Shown piece after piece: positions 19,929-28,457 of a stretch of DNA of 64,000 nucleotides (within the stretch, counting starts at the first letter, position 1; the number at the start of each line of letters is the position of its first letter). Below the pieces are notes generated by a model, which saw only the letters and a list, made by a program, of their open reading frames with translations, did not search any database and was not told the origin of the DNA. The position numbers and the translations under genes were made by a program. This stretch comes from JACCZX01 sp963807155 (GTDB lineage: Bacteria > Pseudomonadota > Gammaproteobacteria > Burkholderiales > Burkholderiaceae_F): positions 62,001 to 126,000 of the forward strand of contig CAWEAZ010000011.1 of assembly GCA_963807155.1 (NCBI GenBank), read 5' to 3'.

Positions 19929-22006
19929 CAACTGCCAAGCTGGCAGCGCCCCACCGCCGGAGGAAGGCGAATTCGACGCGCCACCAGTCACAGTCAGCAC
20001 GGCCGCTGTACTCGGTCGTACCAAACAAGTTAGACATGTTGACTTGAAACGCGGCGTTGTTGTCAGTTGCAGCCAGTGGCGGGGTTGTGTAAGTCGGTCC
20101 AGTCGCTCCAGCGATGGCTACGCCGTTACGGACCCATTGATAAGACACGGCCCCGATCGCCTCAATGGCAAAGGATGCGGTCGCGCCTGCAGCTACGGTC
20201 ACACTGGCCGGTGCTGTGACCACGAGGGGAGGCCCGGCCGCTTGCAATGCCCGCGTCGCGTCCAGCATGCCGGCACCGCAGCGACCGGCCCAAATCCGGC
20301 CGGGTGCACATGAAGTGAGATCCGGAAAAGGTCGCGCGCTGGTGATGATTGCGCTCTTGATATCGCTGCCGACGCGCTCGGAGCCTCAGATTTGATCAGT
20401 GCCGCCACGCCGGCGACTTGCGCAGCAGCGGGGCTGGTTCCGATGCGTCGAACGACTGCTGGTCCCGTCTAAGTGCCTGGCGTGCAGCCGCCGGCGCTCG
20501 ACGGACAGTCGTCCACAGAGTCCGTGGACCAAATGTAGTAGCCGTCCCAAGCCGGATCATCGATACCAGCGCCGGCGGCCGGGCTGTGCCAAGGGCTGCC
20601 GGAGTGCCGCCGCCGGGTGCACTGATCGTCACCTGCGCGCCCTCCCACCGCATCGATATTCGAGTAACTGGCATTCTCGCCATTGATCGAGTGCGCAGTA
20701 ACGGCGATGACGTTGTTGCAGTTGGCGGGTGCACTTATTCCGGTGAGGCTGCCCTCATTGCCTGCTGCTGCGACCACGACTGAACCGGCTGGCGACTGCA
20801 GCGTTAATGATCGCCCTGCAGAGTCTGGCTGCATGCGACACCCGCTTTGCCTCCAGGCGCCACCAGAATGACTTGGCTGGATTTGCGGCCGTTCGCCGCC
20901 GGGAGGCGTACTCCGGTCACCGGCTAATCCTGCCGACCACTGAATCGCATCGGCGACGTCGGACATCGCACCGCCGCACTGCCCAGCGCGCGGACCGGCA
21001 ATATCCTGACGCCCCGAGACCGATGCCCGCAACGACCAACCGTCGCGAGCGTTATTGGCGGTGGCAGCGACCACGCCGGCGCTGTGGGTAGCCGTGCCAT
21101 GTGCTGGGCGTGGGCGATTCTGTTGCGTTGGCGTGATAGTTGTCATGCACAGTGGGAACTTGGCCTGTCAGCCGCCGATACGTGGTCGCCTGGGTCGACT
21201 GGATTGTTATCGCGGCCGGATTGCCGTCGTTATTCTCGACAAAGTCCAGCGGCAGCACCGGCGCTCAGCGCAGTCTGATGAAACAAAGTCATAGCCCGGC
21301 AGGAAACGGCCGAGCTGCCGTACGTATTCAGCGGCGTTGGTGGAACCGGCAGTTGTTCAAGTCCGGGTGATTGACGATCCCGGTGTCGATGACTGCGACC
21401 ACCACGGTGTCGGACCCGGTCGTGCGGTCCCACGCGGTGATGAGGTTCGCAGGCGCCCGCTGCGGGCGCCGATGTGGTCTTCGGCGGCTGGCCCATCGCG
21501 CTCATTACGCGCCGGGGTAAATGCTTGCGGGCGGATACAGATTCCACTGCTTCGTGACAAAGTCGGCCTCATTCGGCACTCGAACGGCGCTCTCATCGCC
21601 ACATCCGGCTCTGCGTATTCCACCATCGGATCGCTTGCCAAGCGCGCAGCCACAGCTCGTGCTTCCGACAGGGTCATCGGACCGTCGAGCGAGATGTGAA
21701 GCGCTATCGCTGATCGGACGCACCGCCTTGACGCCAACGCCGGACATGTTCGACAGCGATCGCACGTACGCGACCGCCGCTTGGCCTGCGCCATTGCGAT
21801 CCGGTTGCACGCATCTTCACGATCAGCGCCCCGACCATTTCCTCACTCGCTGCTTGCGCAGGAGCCGGCAGACCTAACAGCGCCGCTTGCTTGGCGGTGA
21901 GTCTCACACTTGATTGTGCAATCGCTGCCGGCAAGGCCACGCTTGCGATAGCCGCGATGGCGCTCAATCCAACTGCACCTAAACCGAATCTGTGACGCAA
22001 CACGGC
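19869..22006 (-). pseudogene. Subtilase (S8) with GlyGly-CTERM tail, copy A, multiply frameshifted
   Basis: Secreted S8 protease reconstructed across several frames. From a GTG at 22006 (GAGAGG upstream): signal peptide ending PAAIAQ; propeptide pieces LIVKMRA, VGVKAVRPIS and LASDPMVEYAEPD. Catalytic Asp is in VVVAVIDTGIVNHPDL (~21390), His in HGTATHSAGVVAATANN (~21090), the oxyanion Asn in VVVAAAGNEGSLTG (~20760), and Ser in GTSPAAAQVAGVAAL (~20430). Then an Ig-like domain (VSYQWVRNGVAIAGATGPTY) and the tail SSGGGALPAWQ-LLLLSALLLAAR-VR, a clear GlyGly-CTERM signal with stop at 19869-19871. All catalytic motifs survive, but at least eight frame breaks interrupt them, so it is either a young pseudogene or an error-rich stretch. 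Confidence 0.8.
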
Positions 22007-22200
22007 AGTTCCTCTCGCAAAGTTTTAGCCATCGCAAGTGTCTGATATTGAATCCGCCCGCAACCGGCAATCGCTCGATTAACACCGAAATCCGGTACGC
22101 GTGCGAGCGAGTGGCGCTCAGAGAGCGCAAGGCGTTGAAGTGACACGCAACAAGTGAAACGAGCTTACGTGAAGACGCCGTCGCAGAGACTCACGTGGCG

Positions 22201-22221
22201 GTCAGCCAAAAGGCGTACCGC
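22201..22221. repeat. 21-bp direct repeat, copy 1
   Basis: Identical over 21 bp to 24905-24925, in the same orientation, with core GCCAAAAGGC. It lies ~195 bp upstream of subtilase A. The other copy lies upstream of the lipoprotein/subtilase B pair, so the repeat marks the 5' side of each duplicated unit. It may be a shared regulatory site or a trace of the duplication. Confidence 0.75.
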
Positions 22222-22257
22222 GCCATCTTTTTTAGACGATGTGAGCGACTGAGTCAC

Positions 22258-22289
22258 GCGGCAAGCGCTCAAGCCGGAGCGCTTGCCGC
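22258..22289. terminator. Strong hairpin between subtilase genes
   Basis: GCGGCAAGCGCTC (22258-22270) and GAGCGCTTGCCGC (22277-22289) form a perfect 13-bp stem with a 6-nt loop, just past the probable end of subtilase B. No T-run follows directly on either strand (a run of six A/T lies ~25 bp further), so it is a transcript-end hairpin candidate rather than a certain intrinsic terminator. Confidence 0.55.
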
Positions 22290-22304
22290 AGGAGCTCAGC
22301 GTAA

Positions 22305-24437
22305 CTATCGCGCGCAATCCACAATGCGCTCGCGCGCGCCAACAACAAAGTGCGCGAGCAATCAACAATTGCCAGAACGGCAACGAACCCCCGCCACCCC
22401 CACCGCCAGTCGGTGGCGGCGCGCCGCCGGAAGGGGCCGCCGGTCACTGTGCGGCGGCACGTGCCGCTCGCCGTCAAGACGTAGCCTGGCGTGCTGGTTA
22501 GTTGAGCCGATAGCGTTGTCCGTAGGAATATCGTCGCCGAAAAGGTCGTCGCCGTCATCGGCTGCGACCGTGAAATCCGCTGGCGTCGCTGTCTGCCGGC
22601 GGAGTCAGCACCGGGGCTGTGACCCTGCCATGTCGGCGCCACTGATATGCGAGCGGCCCAACGCCGGTTGGAGCCGTAAAGGACGTGGCCGTTTGCCCCT
22701 CGAACGCCGACGCATTCTGCGGCTGCGCCATGATCACTGCAGGCGCAAAGGGAACAGCTGCGCGTAGCCGCGTTGGCATCAAGCAGCCCGGCGCCGACGA
22801 CTGTCCCTGAGTCCCTTCGCAGGTCGAAGCGCCCACATGCACCTCCTGATGGGTGCGCCGTAACACTGTCTCGCATCGTTATCCAAGCCTTGATGAACGT
22901 GGGATCGCGGCGGCTGTGGTGGCGTTTAGCGACTTGATCAGCGCTGCCACGCCGGCGACCTGAGGCGTCGCCGCGCTGGTGCCGGTGAACCCGGCAAAGG
23001 CCGGGCCCAGATCGCGCATCGAGCTATCGTGTGCTGTTCGGGTCAGTGTTTCCAAACAGTATCGGGGCCCAGATGTAGTAGCCGCTCCAGCTCGGATCAT
23101 CGGTCGCCCCGCCAGTCCCCAGCAAGGTCGGGCTGCCGCCGCCGGGTGAGCTGATCGACGTGTTCGCATCCAACGTTTGCGTAGTCGGCGTTATCGCCAT
23201 TGATCGTGTGCGCGGTGACTGCAATGACGCCGTTGCAATTTGCGGGCGCGATGAGTCCGACCGAGCCTTCATTGCCGGTGGCAGCAACAACGACCGACCC
23301 TGCGGCCATTGCGTCGTTGACGGCTTGCTGCATTGTCACAGGACAAGTGCTTCCTCCGCCCAGGCTCAAATTTATTACGCGCGCCGGTGTGGGATTGTTC
23401 GGAACTCCCGCCGACCGGTAAGCCCGCTGCCCAGCGAACGGCTTCCGCAATGTCGGACAAGCTGCCGCCGCACTTGCCAAGCGCGCGAACAGGAAGTATC
23501 CGAACCCCCCATCCAACGCCAGCAATTCCATACGCATTATTTGGAGTGGCAGCAGCGACCCCAGCCATGTGCGATCCATGCCAGCTGCTGTTCTGTTGTC
23601 CAGCTTGTCCGTCATCGCAGAAGTCCGGGAACATGGGACTTCTCGGCAGCTGTGACCCAGTCGCCCGGGTCCGATGGGTCAGGGTCGCGTCCATCGCCGT
23701 CGTTTGCAACAAAGTTGTCCGGCAAGCCGGCGCCGCCCACAGCGCTCGAGATGAAGTCATACCCTGCCAGGAATCGACCGAGCAGGAACGTAGGTGCGCG
23801 ACTGCGAAATGTTCCCGTTCAGGTCACCGTGATTGACAATGCCCGTGTCGATAATCGCTATCGTGACCGCGGCGGTCCCTGTAGTGATGTCCCAAGCCGT
23901 CGGCAGATTCGCACCACCGGCGGCAGCGGATTCCCGCGCTTTGCCGGTCATGCCGCGCATAGGTCCGTGCGGGAGCACGTAAATTCCATTGCCAGTCCGT
24001 GTACCGCACCTCAGTAGGGGTCAGGGACCGCTTCATCATGAAATCAGGCTCGGCGTATTCGACCTGAGGGTCACGGCTCAATCGCGCCGCCACGGCTTTT
24101 GCTTCCGACAATCGAAGGGGCGCGTCCAATTCCATCAGCGAAGCGTTGCCGGCCATGGCGCGTAGCGATTTCATGCGGACGCCTGCGCTCGCCGACAACG
24201 CCTGTACACGCGATGTCGCCATCGGCTGCACCAATTCGCTCTGCGGCGGATTCCGCAACTTAACGATCAGCCTCGAAACGATCTGCTCTCGCTGCGCACC
24301 GGGTGGCACTAGCGATCCCGTTAAGTGCCGCTCGCTTGGCGGTCATCGACGAGGCAGAACGGTCCGTTGCCGCACGGCACAGCGACCACGACGCAGGTCG
24401 CTACAACAGCGGCCAAACCTTTCAGTTGACGATTCAC
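22305..24437 (-). pseudogene. Subtilase (S8) with GlyGly-CTERM tail, copy B, multiply frameshifted
   Basis: Tandem paralogue of subtilase A. A GTG at 24437 with AAGGA upstream gives a signal-like NRQLKGLAAVVATCVVVAV. The propeptide reads SRLIVKLRNPPQ and LSRDPQVEYAEPDFMMK. Catalytic Asp is in IAIIDTGIVNHGDL (~23850), His in SWHGSHMAGVAAATPNN (~23570), the GNEG block in VVVAATGNEGSVGLIAP (~23280), and Ser in FTGTSAATPQVAGVAAL (~22960). An Ig-like piece (GPLAYQWRRHG) follows, then a run of seven glycines and SLPFWQLLIARALCCWRARA at ~22330-22410: a GlyGly-CTERM tail. Frame breaks separate most blocks. The 3' end is uncertain; a stop at 22305-22307 is one possibility. Confidence 0.78.
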
Positions 24438-24469
24438 GGAATTCCTTTCGATGCCATTCAGATACGTTG

Positions 24470-24822
24470 TCATTGAATCTTCATCATCGAGTCGAGCTCG
24501 ACATACTGAAATGCGCCTGAGGCCCTCAACGCGTTCAATCAGTTGCGGGACCTCGCTACGCTGTGCGGGCGCGGTCAAATGGATGATGTGCGCGTCACCC
24601 GCGATGGGCCGCACGTATCTAACGCCTGCCTTTTGGCCAAGCGTTGCTTGGATCGGCTTCACCACTGCCGATGAATCGCTCGTTACCACTGCGAGGCTTA
24701 ACGATAATTGCCGCGACCACCGGGGTATCCGAAGATGACGGTATGGGCGCAGGTGCTGAGCAAGCGGTCAGCGCCATCACCCATAACCCCAACACAGCAA
24801 CAAGCGCTCGAGCGATATGCAT
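24470..24822 (-). CDS. Lipoprotein resembling a stand-alone subtilase propeptide, frameshifted
   Basis: Reading from the ATG at 24822: MHIARALVAVLGLWVMALTA then C, a lipoprotein signal peptide with lipobox LTAC. Next comes VVAAIIVKPR; after a frame break at ~24683, VTSDSSAVVKPIQATLGQ, AGVRYVRPIAGDAHIIHLTA and VPQLIERVEGL; after a break at ~24510, AFQYVELDSMMKIQ and a stop at 24470-24472. This follows the propeptides of the two subtilases block by block (LIVK..., AGVR...RAMAG, ...VEYAEPDFMMK), but the protein stops where their catalytic domains would begin. It could be a membrane-anchored inhibitor or folding helper for these proteases (inference). About 117 aa. Two indels make intactness uncertain. 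Confidence 0.65.
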
Positions 24823-24904
24823 TGGGCGGATTTCAGGTTGAACGAGTAACGCCAGAGTAGGCAAAACGCCTACGCAACGGTACCGACAATCCATCAACGC
24901 GCCT

Positions 24905-24925
24905 GTCAGCCAAAAGGCGTACCGC
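24905..24925. repeat. 21-bp direct repeat, copy 2
   Basis: Second copy of the repeat at 22201-22221, 2,704 bp away in direct orientation, 83 bp upstream of the lipoprotein start and between it and the end of gap. Together the two copies bracket the lipoprotein plus subtilase B. Confidence 0.75.
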
Positions 24926-24965
24926 TAGACAGCCCGCGTCAAGAAATGAGCGCCCCGCCAGCCGG

Positions 24966-25976
24966 TTATTTGGCGTTCATCAGCGCAACCGCCGTGTCCA
25001 GCATACGGTTTGAAAAGCCCCACTCGTTGTCATACCAGCTTGAAACCTTGACCAGACGGCCAACGACTTTGGTGAGCGTCGCATCGAAGATCGAGGAGCG
25101 CGGGTCGTGATTGAAATCGCTCGAAACAAGCGGAGCGGTGTTGACCCCGAGTATTCCCTTGAGTTCCCCATCGGCGGCCACCTGCATGATCGCGTTAACC
25201 TCGTCGACCGACGTATCTCGCGCTGCAATAAACGTCAGATCGACGATGGACACGTTGATCGTTGGCACGCGTATCGCGAAGCCGTCGAGCTTGCCGTTCA
25301 GTTCAGGCATGACCAGGCCGACCGCAGAGGCAGCGCCTGTCTTGGTAGGAATCATGTTGTGCGCAGCCGCACGCGCGCGACGGAGGTCCTCGTGATAAAC
25401 ATCCGTCAATACCTGATCGTTCGTGTACGAGTGAATCGTCGTCATCAGTCCGCTGACGACACCGATCTTTTCGTGCAGAGGTTTAACCAGCGGCGCAAGG
25501 CAGTTGGTCGTGCACGAGGCATTTGAGATCACGGTGTGCGCGGCTTTTAGCGTGCGATCGTTCACGCCGTAAACGATGGTCGCGTCAACGTCCTTTCCGC
25601 CGGGTGCCGAGATGATGACTTTCTTCGCGCCGCCTTTCAGATGCGCCGACGCCTTTTCTTTCGTTGTGAAAAATCCGGTGCACTCCAGCACTACGTCGAC
25701 GCCCAGTTCGCCCCACGGCAGTTCAGCCGGATTGCGCTGCGCCAGCACGCGAATCCGATCGCCGTTGATGACCATTGAATCGCCATCGGCGACAGCGGTG
25801 CCGGGAAACGGCCCGTGCGCGGTGTCGTATTTCGTCAGGTGAACGTTGGTTTTGGGATCGCCTAGATCGTTGACGGCCACAATCTGAAGATCGTGCTTCT
25901 CGCCTGACTCGTAGTGCGCGCGCAGAATGTTGCGACCGATGCGGCCGTAACCGTTGATGGCAACCTTGATCGTCAT
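24966..25976 (-). CDS. gap: Glyceraldehyde-3-phosphate dehydrogenase
   Basis: Type I GAPDH (336 aa), oxidising glyceraldehyde-3-phosphate to 1,3-bisphosphoglycerate. The Rossmann motif INGYGRIGRNILR opens the protein. The catalytic cysteine is in ISNASCTTNCLAPL (about residue 155) and the phosphate-site GAASAVGLVMPEL follows. AVNDL, with an acidic residue at the adenosine-binding strand, points to NAD rather than NADP use. It is intact. Its ATG overlaps the tkt stop by one base (TAATG), so it is co-translated with tkt. Confidence 0.97.
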   Translation of the reverse strand: MTIKVAINGYGRIGRNILRAHYESGEKHDLQIVAVNDLGDPKTNVHLTKYDTAHGPFPGTAVADGDSMVINGDRIRVLAQRNPAELPWGELGVDVVLECTGFFTTKEKASAHLKGGAKKVIISAPGGKDVDATIVYGVNDRTLKAAHTVISNASCTTNCLAPLVKPLHEKIGVVSGLMTTIHSYTNDQVLTDVYHEDLRRARAAAHNMIPTKTGAASAVGLVMPELNGKLDGFAIRVPTINVSIVDLTFIAARDTSVDEVNAIMQVAADGELKGILGVNTAPLVSSDFNHDPRSSIFDATLTKVVGRLVKVSSWYDNEWGFSNRMLDTAVALMNAK

Positions 25977-28037
25977 TACCGCGCGCCTTCTTTTATGACT
26001 TGCTTGACGGTGGTAACGACGTTATCCACCGTGAACCCGAAATACTTGAACAGGTCTTTTTCCGGCGCCGACTCGCCGAAACGATCGAGTCCGATGACGG
26101 CGCCCGTCGCACGCACATATTTCCACCAGAAATCAGTCACGCCCGCTTCGATTGCGACGCGCGGCAGTCCCTCCGGCAGCACCGTCGATTTGTACTTTGA
26201 CTGTTGCCGATCGAACACCGACGTAGACGGCATCGATACCACGCGCACGCTTATTCCCTTTTCAGCCAGCGCCTTTTGCGCAGCGGCCGCAAGGCCGACT
26301 TCCGAGCCGGTTGCGATCAGCACTGCTTGCGCATCTTTCAACCCCCCGTCGGCTTCACTGATGACGTACGCGCCGCGGCGGATGCTAGCGGTGTCGATCT
26401 TGCGTTCAATAAACGGCACCGATTGTCTTGAAAACAGCAAACTGCTTGGGCCGTCGAGTCGCTCGATCGCGGCCGCCCAAGCGACCAACGATTCGACAGT
26501 GTCGGCCGGCCGCCAGACATCCATGTTTGGAATCAACCGCAACGTAGATGCGTGCTCGACCGCTTGGTGCGTCGGCCCGTCTTCACCAAGGCCGATCGAG
26601 TCGTGCGTAAACACGTAGATCACGCGCAGCTTCATCAGCGCGGCCATACGTAACGCATTGCGCGCGTAATCGGAGAACGTCAGAAACGTGCCGGCGAACG
26701 GCAGGTATCCGCCGTGCACCGAGATCCCGCTCGAGATAGCGCACATACCGAACTCGCGCACGCCGTAGTTGATGTGGCGCCCATCAAGATGGTCAGGCCG
26801 CAGCGGACCGGTTTTGCTCCACTTCGTGTAGTTGCTGCCGGTCAGGTCGGCGGAACCACCAATGATTTCCGGCAATGCAGGCGCAATCGCTTCGAGCGCA
26901 AGCAGCGACGCCTTGCGCGTTGACACCGCTTCGCGTTTCTCCGCCGCTGCTGCGATTGCCTGATCGCGCGCCGCGAAATAGCTTGCCGGCAATTCGCGCG
27001 TGTTGCGGCGTTCAAATTCGCCGGCCTCACGCGGATAACGCTCCGAGTACGCGTGAAAAAGCTGATTCCACTTCGCTTCCCGCTCGGCGCCGGCCTTCTT
27101 GGCTGTCCCAGGCGGCGTACGCCTCATCCGGTACTACAAACGGCTTGTACGGCCAGCCTAATGCGGCACGCGTTGCTTCGACTTCCTTTTCGCCCAATGC
27201 TTCGCCGTGCGCTTTCTCGGTGCCGGCGCGGTTCGGCGAGCCCTTGCCGATAACCGTCTTCGCCACGATTAGCGTCGGCTTGGCGGTTTGGCGTTTTGCT
27301 TCGCCAATGGCGCGGTCGACCGCGTCAACGTCGTGCCCGTCAAGCGGGCCAATCACGTGCCAGCCGTAGGCCTCGAACCGCTGCGGCGTGTTGTCGGTAA
27401 ACCAGTCCTTGACTTCGCCGTCGATCGAAATTCCGTTGTCGTCATAGACGGTGATCAGCTTGTTCAACCGCCATGTACCGGCGAGCGATGCCGCTTCGTG
27501 TGAAATGCCTTCCATCATGCAGCCGTCGCCTACGAACACATAGGTGTAGTGATCGACGACGTCGAACGCGGGGCGATTGAATTCCGCTGCAAGTAATTTT
27601 TCGGCAAGTGCCATACCGACAGCGTTCGCAAACCCCTGCCCGAGCGGGCCGGTGGTTGTTTCGACGCCGGGGGTGATGCCGAGCTCCGGATGGCCGGGCG
27701 TCCGGCTATGCAGTTGCCGGAAGTTCCTCAACTCCTGTAACGGCAAGTCGTAGCCCGTCAAATGCAGCAATGCATATTGCAGCATCGAGCCATGGCCGTT
27801 GGAGAGAACGAAACGGTCACGATTCGACCAGTGTGGATTGGCTGGATTATGCGAAAGGTGGCGACCCCAGAGCGCCACCGCAATCTCCGCCATGCCCATC
27901 GGCATGCCGGGATGGCCGGAGTTGGCGGCCTGCACCGCATCCATCGCCAGCGCGCGAATGGCGTTGGCCATCATCGTCACCGGCATTTCGGACAGCGCAA
28001 AAGGCGCGCTGACTCTATCCTTGAACCGGTCGTTCAT
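25976..28037 (-). CDS. tkt: Transketolase, frameshifted
   Basis: Thiamine diphosphate enzyme of the pentose phosphate (and possibly Calvin) pathway. The N-terminal half has NAIRALAMDAVQAANSGHPG, VLSNGHGSMLQYALLHLTGY, and the ThDP/Mg motif VFVGDGCMMEGISHE. At ~27105-27115 the frame breaks in YAAWDS-KKAGAEREAKW. The second half resumes with EIIGGSADLTGSN, INYGVREFGMCAI and HDSIGLGEDGPTHQ, and ends VKQVIKEGAR. Combined length (~686 aa) is normal, so a single-base error is likely. The start at 28037 (MNDRFKDRV) is chosen among several ATGs; 27986 is another. Upstream of gap on the same strand. Confidence 0.9.
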
Positions 28038-28194
28038 CTGTGCCACGGCTGCAAAGCATGAAATGGTAGCAAAGCGATTGAATTTCCCTTTGGGCGCGGG
28101 ACTTGCAATGTGGTGTTGCAACTCGATCTAGGAGCGTAATGCGCTGTGAAATCCGGTGCGTGATTGATAAATCGGCGGCGATTTCAGATATCAT

Positions 28195-28457
28195 TCGGGG
28201 CTTTTCCAAATTCGATCCGGAACCAAAAGGAAGCAACGGGCGCCAGACTTCATCGCAGGGTTTTTCGTGCGAACGAGCGAAGGCAACGAGCCGTTAGGTT
28301 AGGCAGCACTCCCGTCATAGCCAGTGGGCATCCCGAGGGAATTTCTCTTGGGTTGCACGACTCATACGCCGCGCCACAGCGTATGGGTCCCGTATCGTGG
28401 GGTTGCGACGCAAGTCGCGCTTCAGGTCGATTAGGGCGGACCTGCTGGGGGACGAAG
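28195..28457 (+). promoter_or_regulatory. Structured leader upstream of speDE
   Basis: The ~420-bp gap between tkt (minus) and speDE (plus) holds a chain of short perfect hairpins just before the start codon. These are CATACGC/GCGTATG (28363-28369, 28379-28385), GCGAC-GCAA-GTCGC with a GNRA-type loop (28405-28418), and CAGGTC/GACCTG (28423-28428, 28439-28444). The ribosome-binding GGGGG at ~28447 lies directly behind the last stem. Further upstream, CCCGAG can pair with CTTGGG (~28332-28352). A weak promoter-like pair TTGATA (28164) and TATCAT (28189) has a long 19-bp spacer. The layout suits a cis-acting RNA regulating polyamine synthesis, but no known riboswitch class is recognised. Confidence 0.45.

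Noticed and set aside
23160..24017. 285-aa plus-strand frame opposite subtilase B
   Set aside because: The minus strand carries clear S8 catalytic motifs in this interval; the plus frame is low-information and has no recognisable domain.
28122..28457. Possible tRNA or known riboswitch upstream of speDE
   Set aside because: No cloverleaf with TTCGANNC arm and no consensus of a SAM or other known riboswitch was found; kept only as a candidate structured leader.
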